Below are positions 24,765-32,612 of a DNA stretch of 64,000 bases, in pieces. The position numbers and the translations under genes are program-made. Under the pieces are notes generated by a model. It saw only the letters and a program-made list of their open reading frames with translations. It was not told the DNA's origin and made no database searches. Source of the DNA: Zhengella sp020637775 (GTDB taxonomy: Bacteria; Pseudomonadota; Alphaproteobacteria; Rhizobiales; Rhizobiaceae); NCBI RefSeq assembly GCF_041397485.1, contig NZ_JAWKWO010000001.1:1116001-1180000 (forward strand), in the 5' to 3' direction. Every line of letters starts with the position of its first letter. Position 1 is the stretch's first letter.

Positions 24765-26465
24765 ATGAAGACGAAGACCTGCGATGTCCTCGTTGTCGGC
24801 TCCGGTGCGGGCGGTCTTTCCGCTGCCGTTTCAGCCGCCCATCGCAATCTCGATGTGCTGGTGGTGGAAAAGGAGCATGTCTTCGGCGGCACGACGGCGC
24901 GCTCGGGCGGTTGGATGTGGATCCCGTGCAACGGACCTGCCAGACGCGAAGGCGTGGAGGACAGCATCGAGAAGGCGCGAACCTACCTCCAGCATGAGGC
25001 AGGCGATCATTTCGATGCGGCCCGTGTGGATGCCTTTCTGGAAACCGGGCCCAGGGCGGTTGAATTCTTCGAACAGAACACGGCCCTGCAGTTCGATCTC
25101 GGCCCGACCTTTGCCGACTATCACCCCGACGCGCCAGGCGGCATGCCGGGCGGCCGGTCGATCGTGGCACGCCCCTATGACGGACGCGAACTGAAAAGCG
25201 AGATCCGACGCTTGCGCCCTCCGCTCTCGGAGATCACCTTTCTTGGCATGATGATCGGCTCCGGCAAGGAATTGCTGCATTTCTTCAATGTGACAAAGTC
25301 GCCGGTCTCGGCCTTCTACGTTGCAAGGCTCTTCCTGAAATTCCTTCGTGACATGGCCTTTCATGGCAGACCGATGCGCCTGATGAACGGCAATGCGCTG
25401 GTCGCGCGCCTCGCCAAATCCTGTTTCGACAGGAACGTCCCCATCTGGACCGACGCGCCGGTTCGCGAACTGATCGACGATGGCAAGGGCCGCGTCACGG
25501 GCGCCATTGTCGATACCCGCGAAGGCCCTGTGGAAGTGACCGCGCGCAAGGGCGTCGTGCTGGCCGCCGGCGGCTTTCCGCAGGATCCCGTGCGCCGCAA
25601 GGCGCTGTTCCCGCATTCGCCATCGGGTTACGAACATGTGTCCCCGGCCCCACCCGGAAATACCGGCGACGGTCTGCGCCTTGGTGAAGCCGTCGGCGCC
25701 ACGGTGGACGACACGCTGCCGCATTCGGCCGCCTGGGTGCCCGTGTCGCGCCCGCCGCGCGCTGATGGCACGCTGGGCGTCTTCCCCCACTTCGTCGATC
25801 GCTCGAAACCGGGCGTCATTGCCGTGACGCGGTCCGGCCGGCGCTTCGTCAACGAGGCCAATTCCTACCACGATTTCTGCCAGGCCATGGTCAGGCGCTG
25901 CCGCGAGGAAGACGGCGAGATCTGCGCCTTTTTCATCGCCGACCACAAGACCTTGCGCAAATACGGCCTTGGTTATGTCAAGCCGGCGCCGGTTCCCTTC
26001 GGCCAGCACATCCGCTCCGGCTACCTGGCGCAAGGCAAGACGCTGAAAGACCTGGCGGCGCAGATCGGCGTGGACGGTGAGGAACTCGAGCGCACTGTCG
26101 CCCGCTACAATGAACCGGCGCGCCGTGGCGAGGATCCCGAATTCCACAAGGGCTCCACCGCCTACAATCTCTCGCTGGGCGATCCCGAGCACAAACCCAA
26201 TCCGTGTCTCGCTCCGGTCGAGAAGGGACCGTTCTATGCGGTCAAGCTCTTCGTCGGCGATCTTGGCACCTTCTCGGGCCTGCGCAGCGACGAGAACGCC
26301 CGCGTGCTCGATGGCGACGGCAAGCCGATCCAGGGGCTTTACGCAGCCGGAAATGACGCCGCGTCCATCATGGGCGGCAATTATCCCGGTGGAGGCATCA
26401 CGCTCGGTCCGGCGATCACCTTCGGCTACATCGCCGCCCGGCACATGTCCGGCGCCAACCACTGA
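24765..26465 (+). CDS. FAD-dependent dehydrogenase, fumarate reductase/3-ketosteroid dehydrogenase-like
   Basis: A 566-residue flavoprotein. The dinucleotide-binding fold is CDVLVVGSGAGGLSAAVSAA near the N-terminus, with VVEKEHVFGGTTARSGG following. The middle KGVVLAAGGFP and the C-terminal LYAAGNDAASIMGGNYPGGG and GYIAARHM are typical of the FAD_binding_2 family, which includes KstD-type 1-dehydrogenases and soluble fumarate reductases. It should introduce or reduce a C=C bond beside a carbonyl. The start ATG at 24765 follows GGAAGG. It is convergent with the IclR gene (7-bp gap). The steroid link is possible but not supported by other steroid genes here. Confidence 0.8.
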   Translation: MKTKTCDVLVVGSGAGGLSAAVSAAHRNLDVLVVEKEHVFGGTTARSGGWMWIPCNGPARREGVEDSIEKARTYLQHEAGDHFDAARVDAFLETGPRAVEFFEQNTALQFDLGPTFADYHPDAPGGMPGGRSIVARPYDGRELKSEIRRLRPPLSEITFLGMMIGSGKELLHFFNVTKSPVSAFYVARLFLKFLRDMAFHGRPMRLMNGNALVARLAKSCFDRNVPIWTDAPVRELIDDGKGRVTGAIVDTREGPVEVTARKGVVLAAGGFPQDPVRRKALFPHSPSGYEHVSPAPPGNTGDGLRLGEAVGATVDDTLPHSAAWVPVSRPPRADGTLGVFPHFVDRSKPGVIAVTRSGRRFVNEANSYHDFCQAMVRRCREEDGEICAFFIADHKTLRKYGLGYVKPAPVPFGQHIRSGYLAQGKTLKDLAAQIGVDGEELERTVARYNEPARRGEDPEFHKGSTAYNLSLGDPEHKPNPCLAPVEKGPFYAVKLFVGDLGTFSGLRSDENARVLDGDGKPIQGLYAAGNDAASIMGGNYPGGGITLGPAITFGYIAARHMSGANH

Positions 26466-26472
26466 GGTGGCG

Positions 26473-27315
26473 TCATTGGCCGTCGAAATGCCCGAGATCG
26501 TGTGAAAGCGCCTGCGTGAACGCCATAAGGCGAGTTACGCAGGGGCCGTCGGGCGAAAGGTCGATATAGTTCGACGGGCCGATGGCGGTCACGACCAGTT
26601 GCACGGTCCCGGTATGGTCGAAGACTGGCGCGGCCACCGCGCTGACGCCGGGAATCGGCGCGTCCCTCGTGATGGAATAACCAAGGCGCCGCACCTCGGC
26701 GACCTCCCGCCGGAAGGTTTCCGCGCTGACACCCGGAATCGCGTAGAGCGGCGGCGCGCGTCCGTCCAGTTCGGCACGCGCCAGCGGCTCGGTTATCTTC
26801 GATGGCATGAACGCGGCGAAGGCACGGCCGGTCGCCGTCATGGTCACCATATAGGTGCCGCCGACCACGACATTGGAATGGATGCGGGCTTCCGATTCCT
26901 GCAGATAGACGATGGTCGGCCCATGCATGCCCCAGACGCTGATTGACACCATGAGCTGCAGCGTATCGGCCAGTTCCGGGACACGCCGGATCGTTTCGCG
27001 ATAGGCGTTCTGGTTTCGCAACCGTGTAAGGCCGAGATGCAGAGCAAAGGGGCCGAGCTGATATTGTCCCGTTTCGGTCTGTTCCACCATGTTGATGTTT
27101 CGGAAACTGACGAGATAAGGGTGCAATTGCGCCGATGCCATGCCCAGCGTTTCTGCCAGATCGCGCAGTTTGACCGGCCCGCCGGCTTTGGCAAGCGCGG
27201 TGAGGATGGCGCCGCCGGTCTCGATGGACTGCACGCCACGTGGTGTCCGGGCTTTGCCCGTCGCCGCCTCTTTCAACCCCTCGCCCGCGTTCTCGCCTGC
27301 CGCCATATCGATCAT
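26473..27315 (-). CDS. IclR-family transcriptional regulator
   Basis: A 280-residue regulator. The N-terminal winged helix-turn-helix covers about residues 30-90 (GGAILTALAKAGGPVKLRDL and GMASAQLHPYLVSF). The C-terminal effector domain contains the RRVPELADTLQLMVSISVWG and SVAG-like ISAVAAPVFDHTGTVQLVVT segments. The ATG at 27315 was chosen; another ATG at 27306 and a GTG at 27378 are open. It is next to the SDR/flavoprotein and TRAP genes and is the probable regulator of that catabolic cluster, responding to a small acid. TTAGC repeats near both promoters are possible targets. Confidence 0.85.
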   Translation of the reverse strand: MIDMAAGENAGEGLKEAATGKARTPRGVQSIETGGAILTALAKAGGPVKLRDLAETLGMASAQLHPYLVSFRNINMVEQTETGQYQLGPFALHLGLTRLRNQNAYRETIRRVPELADTLQLMVSISVWGMHGPTIVYLQESEARIHSNVVVGGTYMVTMTATGRAFAAFMPSKITEPLARAELDGRAPPLYAIPGVSAETFRREVAEVRRLGYSITRDAPIPGVSAVAAPVFDHTGTVQLVVTAIGPSNYIDLSPDGPCVTRLMAFTQALSHDLGHFDGQ

Positions 27316-27433
27316 GCCATTGTTTGCCTTGCTGATTTGCTTAGCATCACAAGCTGGTCTTGACCACGCTGATGCCACTCCACGGCAGCCACCGTCAGGA
27401 TCTTTTCCTTGCAGACGCAGTCCACTGGCCCTT

Positions 27434-27749
27434 TCACCTGGCCCCGTGCTTCAAACTGGCAAGCCGAAAACCAGATACCGTCGGTGTGAAAGGGCCACTG
27501 GCTTGCAGCTCTGCGCCGCCCGCCAGGACCGCCACGAGCGACAGGATCGCGACTGCAGCCGGCCCGCTCACGACGTTTGTCCCGGCAAGGCGCTGCCACA
27601 GGAGCGAAAGCGCCACGATTGCCGGAGAAGCGGTAGGAGAGGCTGGGGGTCCAGGGCAGATCCTGCGCGAGGTCGCTGATGGTCGGGTTGCAGAACCAAG
27701 GATTGCCGTCGGAGAAGACTCCATGTCCTCCATTGAGGATCAGACGCAA
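27434..27749 (-). other. Possible remnant of a frameshifted membrane-protein gene
   Basis: No intact gene fills 27316-27867. On the minus strand one frame reads RLILNGGHGVFSDGNPWFCN from near 27749, protein-like and with no other explanation. From about 27640 a second frame continues with SPAIVALSLLWQRLAGTN and VSGPAAVAILSLVAVLAGG, which look like membrane helices, to a stop at 27434. A single frameshift would join them. I cannot name the family. It may equally be chance open frames in GC-rich DNA. Confidence 0.25.
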
Positions 27750-27867
27750 GGCGCCATGTTCGCTTCACCAGATGGAGAGGAATGAGTAGCCGCACCTTTT
27801 CCCGGGCTTACCGAAAGTGCGCAACTCTTCCGAAAAAGTCGAAAAAGACAAAGGCTGAAAAAGGTCT

Positions 27868-27942
27868 TGGTACTCCCAAGGGGAATCGAACCCCTGTTTC
27901 CGCCGTGAGAGGGCGGCGTCCTGACCGCTAGACGATGGGAGC
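27868..27942 (-). tRNA. tRNA-Glu (anticodon CTC)
   Basis: A complete cloverleaf on the minus strand: acceptor GCTCCCA/TGGGAGT, D-arm with CTAGCGGTCAGG, anticodon stem CCGCC/GGCGG with loop CTCTCAC (anticodon CTC), and T-arm GGGGTTCGATTCCCC. The CCA end is encoded at 27870-27868. A T-rich stretch follows on the minus strand. It reads GAG codons. Confidence 0.97.
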
Positions 27943-28034
27943 GTGTCTGGACGCGGATATAGGCCTCTTGCCCCGGCCGCGCAAGCGCAAAACAACAGCC
28001 GGCAACAAAAAGCGAGCGCGGTCCCGGTCCACCC

Positions 28035-28430
28035 TCAGCGGGCCTGTTCGACGGGGATGCGTGCAATCACGCGGCCGCTGGCCAGGTCGGCGATCAGCAG
28101 CGTCTGGCGCCCGGTCTCCGCTTCGATCAGCAGCGACACGCGATTGCCGTCGAGGGATTGCGAAACCACCCGCTCGCCCGCTGAAATCACGATGGGTGCG
28201 GAGGAAAGACCGCCCCCCTCACCCGGCACGGCCGCATTCACGGCAGCGTTATCCTCGCCCGTCTCCTGCGTCGACTTGTAGACAATCGCCGCCAGCACGG
28301 CCATAAGGGCCAGCATCAGGATGCCGATATTGATGGCGAAGAAGCGCACCATCTTGCGCCGGACCTTTTCCACCGCCGGATCGAGCGGCTGGTCCTCGTC
28401 GAAGGCGTCACGCGGGTTGGGTGCATTCAT
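28035..28430 (-). CDS. Conserved single-pass membrane protein of unknown function
   Basis: A 131-residue protein. Residues 1-30 are acidic and polar, a single helix (FFAINIGILMLALMAVLAAIVYKS) covers about residues 30-53, and the remaining part is a soluble domain ending with ETGRQTLLIADLASGRVIARI. The domain reads like a small beta-rich module similar to those fimbrial/quinoprotein-like repeats, but I do not recognise it. Its start codon shares bases with the divergent rluD start (CATG at 28428-28431). It is likely to be anchored in the inner membrane with the domain in the periplasm. Confidence 0.75.
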   Translation of the reverse strand: MNAPNPRDAFDEDQPLDPAVEKVRRKMVRFFAINIGILMLALMAVLAAIVYKSTQETGEDNAAVNAAVPGEGGGLSSAPIVISAGERVVSQSLDGNRVSLLIEAETGRQTLLIADLASGRVIARIPVEQAR

Positions 28431-29502
28431 GTCCGTCAATACTCCGGAAAATTCGGATCCCGGCTCTGTTAGCGAAAACGGCAGCACAAGGAAAGTGCTG
28501 ACGGCCGGACCGGATGCCGCGGGGTGGCGAATCGATCAGTGGCTCGCAGCCGAACTCGCTCCCGACCTGTCGCGCGCGCGCATCCAGGCGCTGATCAAGG
28601 CAGGGGCCGTGACGCTCGACGGGAAGCCCGCCACCGGACCGAAGACGAAACTTGCCGGCGGCGAAACCATCCGCATCGCCATCCCTTTGCCCGAACCGGC
28701 AGAACCGCAGGCGCAGGCCATCGCGCTGGAAATCCTCCACGAGGACGATCAGTTGATCGTCATCAACAAGCCGGCAGGACTCGTCGTTCATCCCGGCGCC
28801 GGCAATCCGTCCGGAACGCTGGTCAACGCCCTCATCCATCACTGCGGCGACAGCCTGTCGGGCATTGGCGGCGTCCGCCGGCCCGGCATCGTCCATCGCC
28901 TCGACAAGGACACGTCCGGCGTCATGGTCGCGGCCAAGACCGATCTGGCCCATCGCATTCTGTCGGAGGCCTTTGCCGATCATGGCCGCTCCGGCGATCT
29001 CGAACGGGCCTATTGGGCCATTGTCTGGGGCCTGCCGGCGCGCATGGCCGGAACGATCGATGCCCCGCTTGGCCGCTCCGGCAAGGACCGCACCCGCAGG
29101 GCCGTCGTCCGCGAGACCCATCCAGATGCGCGCCACGCCGTCACCCATTTCACCGTGCTGGAGCGCTTCGGCGGCAAATCCGATGCCACCGCCGATGCCG
29201 CGCTGGTGGAATGCCGTCTCGAAACCGGCCGCACCCACCAGATCCGCGTCCACATGGCCCATATCGGCCACCCGCTCATCGGTGACGCGGACTATGGGCA
29301 GGCCTTTGCCACGAAGGCCAACCGCCTGCCCGCTGATGTGGGCGACATCGTCCGTGCCTTCCCGCGCCAGGCGCTGCACGCCCGCCTGCTCGCATTCCGC
29401 CATCCGTCAACCGGCGAGCTGATGCGCTTCGTCGCAGAGCCCCCCGCCGACATGCAGGCGCTGCGCACGGCCCTTGGCACACTGCCGGGCCGGAACCGCT
29501 GA
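28429..29502 (+). CDS. rluD: Ribosomal large subunit pseudouridine synthase D
   Basis: A 357-residue RluA-family enzyme. An S4 RNA-binding domain occupies about residues 25-90 (RIDQWLAAELAPDLSRARIQ). The catalytic motif is RPGIVHRLDKDTSGVMVAAK with Asp near residue 159, and LETGRTHQIRVHMAHIGHPL is the second family motif. It makes pseudouridines in helix 69 of 23S rRNA. The ATG at 28429 overlaps the start codon of the opposite-strand gene. In rhizobia rluD often precedes rpoH, as here. Confidence 0.9.
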   Translation: MSVNTPENSDPGSVSENGSTRKVLTAGPDAAGWRIDQWLAAELAPDLSRARIQALIKAGAVTLDGKPATGPKTKLAGGETIRIAIPLPEPAEPQAQAIALEILHEDDQLIVINKPAGLVVHPGAGNPSGTLVNALIHHCGDSLSGIGGVRRPGIVHRLDKDTSGVMVAAKTDLAHRILSEAFADHGRSGDLERAYWAIVWGLPARMAGTIDAPLGRSGKDRTRRAVVRETHPDARHAVTHFTVLERFGGKSDATADAALVECRLETGRTHQIRVHMAHIGHPLIGDADYGQAFATKANRLPADVGDIVRAFPRQALHARLLAFRHPSTGELMRFVAEPPADMQALRTALGTLPGRNR

Positions 29503-29588
29503 AGAGGCAACGGTTGCCGCGCCCGGTCACGAAGCGGTGAACGCGCGTTGCGCCCGGAAAAATTCCGTGAAATCGCCGCATTCTTTCC

Positions 29589-29643
29589 TATATGTAAAGC
29601 AAACAGAAAGGCGGCCTCGCGCAAGAAGGCGGGGGCCGCCTTT
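29589..29643 (+). promoter_or_regulatory. Candidate rpoH promoter and leader hairpin
   Basis: A TATATG (-10-like) sequence at 29589-29594 follows TTCC; the -35 region is weak. About 12 bp further on, a perfect 10-bp stem AAAGGCGGCC (29607-29616) / GGCCGCCTTT (29634-29643) with a 17-nt loop lies in the predicted leader, 55 bp before the rpoH start. It resembles the terminator stems elsewhere in this window but has only TTT before GGG. It could control rpoH transcription or mRNA stability, or end rluD transcripts. Confidence 0.4.
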
Positions 29644-29697
29644 GGGCCTGCCCGCAAATGGGGGGCCTGAACGAAAAACGCACACGGAGGGTGCTTT

Positions 29698-30585
29698 ATG
29701 GCCCAGTCATTGCCAAGCGTTGTTTCAGGCGAGGGTGGCCTGACGCGCTATCTTGAGGAAATCCGCCGGTTTCCAATGCTTCAGCCGCAGGAAGAGTACA
29801 TGCTCGCCAAGCGGTATCATGAATATGGCGACACCGACGCCGCCCACCGTCTTGTCACCAGTCATCTGCGCCTCGTTGCCAAGATCGCGATGGGCTATCG
29901 CGGCTACGGCCTGCCCATCGGCGAAGTGATTTCGGAAGGCAATGTCGGCCTGATGCAGGCAGTCAAGAAATTCGAGCCAGAGCGCGGTTTCCGTCTCGCC
30001 ACCTATGCCATGTGGTGGATCAAGGCCGCCATCCAGGAATACATCCTGCGCTCCTGGTCGCTGGTCAAGATGGGCACCACGGCCAACCAGAAGCGGCTTT
30101 TCTTCAACCTGCGCAAGGTGAAGGGCAAGATCCAGGCGCTGGAGGAAGGCGACCTGAAGCCCGACCAGATCCGCGAGATCGCCACACGGCTCAACGTGTC
30201 CGAGGAAGAGGTGGTGTCGATGAACCGCCGCCTGTCGGGCGACGCCTCGCTCAACGCGCCCATCCGCGCGACAGAAGGCGAAAGCGGCGAATGGCAGGAC
30301 TGGCTTGTCGACGAGAACGATGACCAGGAAACCATGCTGGTCGAGCAGGACGAACTGGAAAACAGACGCGCCATGCTTGGCAAGGCACTCGACGTGCTCA
30401 ACGAGCGCGAACGCCGTATCTTCCAGGCCCGCCGTCTTTCGGAGGATCCGATCACGCTGGAGGATCTGTCCAGCGAATTCGGCATCTCGCGTGAGCGGGT
30501 ACGCCAGATCGAGGTGCGCGCCTTTGAAAAGGTGCAGGACGCGGTGAAAGCCGCCGCCCGGGAACAGGAGCGTGCCACCGCCTGA
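29698..30585 (+). CDS. rpoH: RNA polymerase sigma-32 factor (heat shock)
   Basis: A 295-residue sigma factor. Region 2 has EVISEGNVGLMQAVKKFEPE and FRLATYAMWWIKAAIQEYIL. The RpoH box QKRLFFNLRK, near residue 131, separates sigma-32 from RpoD. Region 4.2 has the helix-turn-helix LEDLSSEFGISRERVRQIEV. It directs transcription of heat-shock genes such as ftsH (42542-44476 in this window). The ATG follows GGAGG. A strong terminator lies directly downstream. Some alphaproteobacteria carry a second rpoH; the box and length fit RpoH1 or RpoH alone. Confidence 0.96.
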   Translation: MAQSLPSVVSGEGGLTRYLEEIRRFPMLQPQEEYMLAKRYHEYGDTDAAHRLVTSHLRLVAKIAMGYRGYGLPIGEVISEGNVGLMQAVKKFEPERGFRLATYAMWWIKAAIQEYILRSWSLVKMGTTANQKRLFFNLRKVKGKIQALEEGDLKPDQIREIATRLNVSEEEVVSMNRRLSGDASLNAPIRATEGESGEWQDWLVDENDDQETMLVEQDELENRRAMLGKALDVLNERERRIFQARRLSEDPITLEDLSSEFGISRERVRQIEVRAFEKVQDAVKAAAREQERATA

Positions 30586-30609
30586 CATCCGGGCACAGCC
30601 GAACAGACG

Positions 30610-30641
30610 AAACCCCGGTTCGCGAGACCCGGGGTTTTTCG
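30610..30641 (+). terminator. Rho-independent terminator of rpoH
   Basis: A 9-bp stem AAACCCCGG/CCGGGGTTT (30610-30618 and 30629-30637) with a 10-nt loop is followed by TTC. It starts 24 bp after the rpoH stop. On the opposite strand the A-rich side could also serve transcripts coming from 32438. Confidence 0.85.
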
Positions 30642-30659
30642 TTCGTGCCTTCCGGAGGT

Positions 30660-32438
30660 CTATCCGCCCGTGGCTTCGCCTGCAGAGGTCCAGGTGTCGA
30701 TCACGTCCTTGAAGACGGACTCGCCCGACAGGCCTTTCTCCATGGTGATGAGTGCCCGCCGGCCGGTGCGGTAGATCACCGGAATATCGATCCAGGGCCT
30801 GCTTCCCATCAGCCGCAGGTTGGCGGCGATTTCCTGCTCGCCATCCGTCAGCGCAACGAGAAAGAAATTGTCGGCGATCTTGGCCGGAATGCCCAGCAGC
30901 GGCGTGCCGGGCGACTGCTCATTGTCCTTGAAGGTGATGCGCAACACGTCATCGATCACGCCACCGGGAAAATTGTCCGGCGTAACGAAGACGAGTTCGA
31001 TGATGTGGCTGGCCGGAAGGGTCTCGTCGGCATTGCGGCGGATGGTGATCCGGAGGTTCAGGTCGCGCTCGGGAAAGGCGACATCGGCACGGATAGCCGG
31101 CTCCGCGGGCGCATCGCCGCCCGGCGATTCCTCCACCTGGCTCCAGACCACATTGCCCTGGTCGGCCGTGCCCTGCTCGACGGCGGTACGCTCCTCGTAG
31201 AAGATGGCCCTTTGGCCCACCGCCACGGACGGCTCGCCGGATCGCTGCGGCGTGGCCTGCTCCGCCTGCGATGCCGTTTCAGGCTCGACGGGCGCCGTTT
31301 CCCGTGGCGGCTCGGTCACTTGCGCCACGCTGGTGCCTTCGCCAAGCGAAGTTCCGCCCCCCGCCGGGCCGGGGTCGATCTCGGTGCCGTCGGGCTGCAG
31401 ACGCTGGGTGAATTTCGGTTTCGAAGCCTGTCCGGGTGAAGGCACTGCCGGCGCCGCTTGCGGTGGCGCCACGTCCTCGCCGCCTTGCGCTGCATCTTCC
31501 GGTTCACTAGCCGGCGGTTCGGTCGCCGCCATCTGCGTTCCCTGATCATCGGGGATCAGGGCCATGATCCGGTCCTGGTTGAGCCAGGCTGCATAGCCGC
31601 CGGCGCCAAGCAGAAGCAGCACCACGATGGCAATGGCCAGACCCTTGAAACCGCTCTTCTTGGCCTTTTGGCGCCGGGCGGCGGGAACCGGCATTGCGGC
31701 GCTGTCACGGTCTCGCCCCGGTACATCTTCCTCGGCATCCATGTAGCCGCCGCCAGCCGGCCGGATGGTCTCAGGCCGCACGGTTTCAGGCTTCTGTGTC
31801 TCCGCTTTGCCGGGAAGCGACGGCACCAGGACGGCCGCGGCAGGCGGCGCAACGGCGCCTTGCGGATCGGGCCGCGCCACGTCCTTGTCTGTGTCGGGCG
31901 GCGCCACGGCCCGCGCATCCGCCTGCTCTTCGGCCGCTTCGGCCTTCGCCGGAACGTCTGCCGCAGCCGGCGCCTGTTGCGGCACATCGGCGACGCCAGA
32001 AGCGTCCTCGTGGACGCCCGGCATTTCGACCGGTTGCGGCCGCGAAACAGGGGCATCGGCTTCGCCGTCACCGGAAAGCGCTTCTTCCTCCGGTTCGGCA
32101 GCCGGCGCGTCTTGCGCCGGGGCCGGCGCGGCTTCGCTCACGCCCGTCTCCGGCTCAGGTTCAGGCCTCGCGGGCGCACCGGGCTCTGCGCTTGAGGCAT
32201 CCGTGAAGACGGAATCGATCTGCTCGCGGAAGCCGTAATCGCTCTCCACCGCGGCGATCACCTTCTCCACCTGCTCCATCTGCTTGTCGATGACCGTCTG
32301 GGACGGCTTCGGATCGCGGGCCTGAAGCTTGGCGAGAATGGTCGCCCGCGCCTTGTCATAGACCTTTTGGCGGACCGCCGGCGTGTTGGCTGGCAGACCG
32401 TCGATCGTCTTCTTCAATACCGTAGCAATATCCGCCAT
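30660..32438 (-). CDS. Large proline/glutamate-rich single-pass membrane protein, function unknown
   Basis: A 592-residue protein. Residues 1-75 form a conserved-looking helical head (MADIATVLKKTIDGLPANTP, then FREQIDSVF). Residues 75-265 are low complexity, rich in Pro, Glu and Ala. A single helix (GLAIAIVVLLLLGAGGYAAW) lies at about 267-287. The C-terminal 180 residues look folded, with QRAIFYEERTAVEQGTADQG, IIELVFVTPDNFPGG and GRRALITMEKGLSGESVFKD. The layout suggests a cytoplasmic head and a periplasmic domain. It stands alone between rpoH and purA. I do not recognise the family; similar proteins appear in Rhizobiales genomes as hypothetical proteins. Confidence 0.8.
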   Translation of the reverse strand: MADIATVLKKTIDGLPANTPAVRQKVYDKARATILAKLQARDPKPSQTVIDKQMEQVEKVIAAVESDYGFREQIDSVFTDASSAEPGAPARPEPEPETGVSEAAPAPAQDAPAAEPEEEALSGDGEADAPVSRPQPVEMPGVHEDASGVADVPQQAPAAADVPAKAEAAEEQADARAVAPPDTDKDVARPDPQGAVAPPAAAVLVPSLPGKAETQKPETVRPETIRPAGGGYMDAEEDVPGRDRDSAAMPVPAARRQKAKKSGFKGLAIAIVVLLLLGAGGYAAWLNQDRIMALIPDDQGTQMAATEPPASEPEDAAQGGEDVAPPQAAPAVPSPGQASKPKFTQRLQPDGTEIDPGPAGGGTSLGEGTSVAQVTEPPRETAPVEPETASQAEQATPQRSGEPSVAVGQRAIFYEERTAVEQGTADQGNVVWSQVEESPGGDAPAEPAIRADVAFPERDLNLRITIRRNADETLPASHIIELVFVTPDNFPGGVIDDVLRITFKDNEQSPGTPLLGIPAKIADNFFLVALTDGEQEIAANLRLMGSRPWIDIPVIYRTGRRALITMEKGLSGESVFKDVIDTWTSAGEATGG

Positions 32439-32612
32439 GCAGGCCGCACCCGTCCTCGAAAGCACATGCACGCGCGCGGCCGCAGCCGCACACACGCGTC
32501 ACGTTAAAGGCTTTTAAGGCCAAAATGAAGCACGGACCACCCTTACGGACCCTTAACCTGTTGATTTGCGATCAAACCCGGGCCGCCGTGCTGCATGCGG
32601 CTGGAATGCCGC

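Noticed and set aside
24765..26465. Naming the flavoprotein as a steroid 1-dehydrogenase (kstD)
   Set aside because: The FAD motifs fit the broad fumarate-reductase/KstD family, but no other steroid-degradation gene is present, so the specific name is not supported.
32504..32517. TTAA-N6-TTAA upstream of the 592-residue protein gene as a CtrA box
   Set aside because: The spacing is 6, not 7, and the sequence is an AT-rich palindrome. CtrA sites need the 7-bp spacing.
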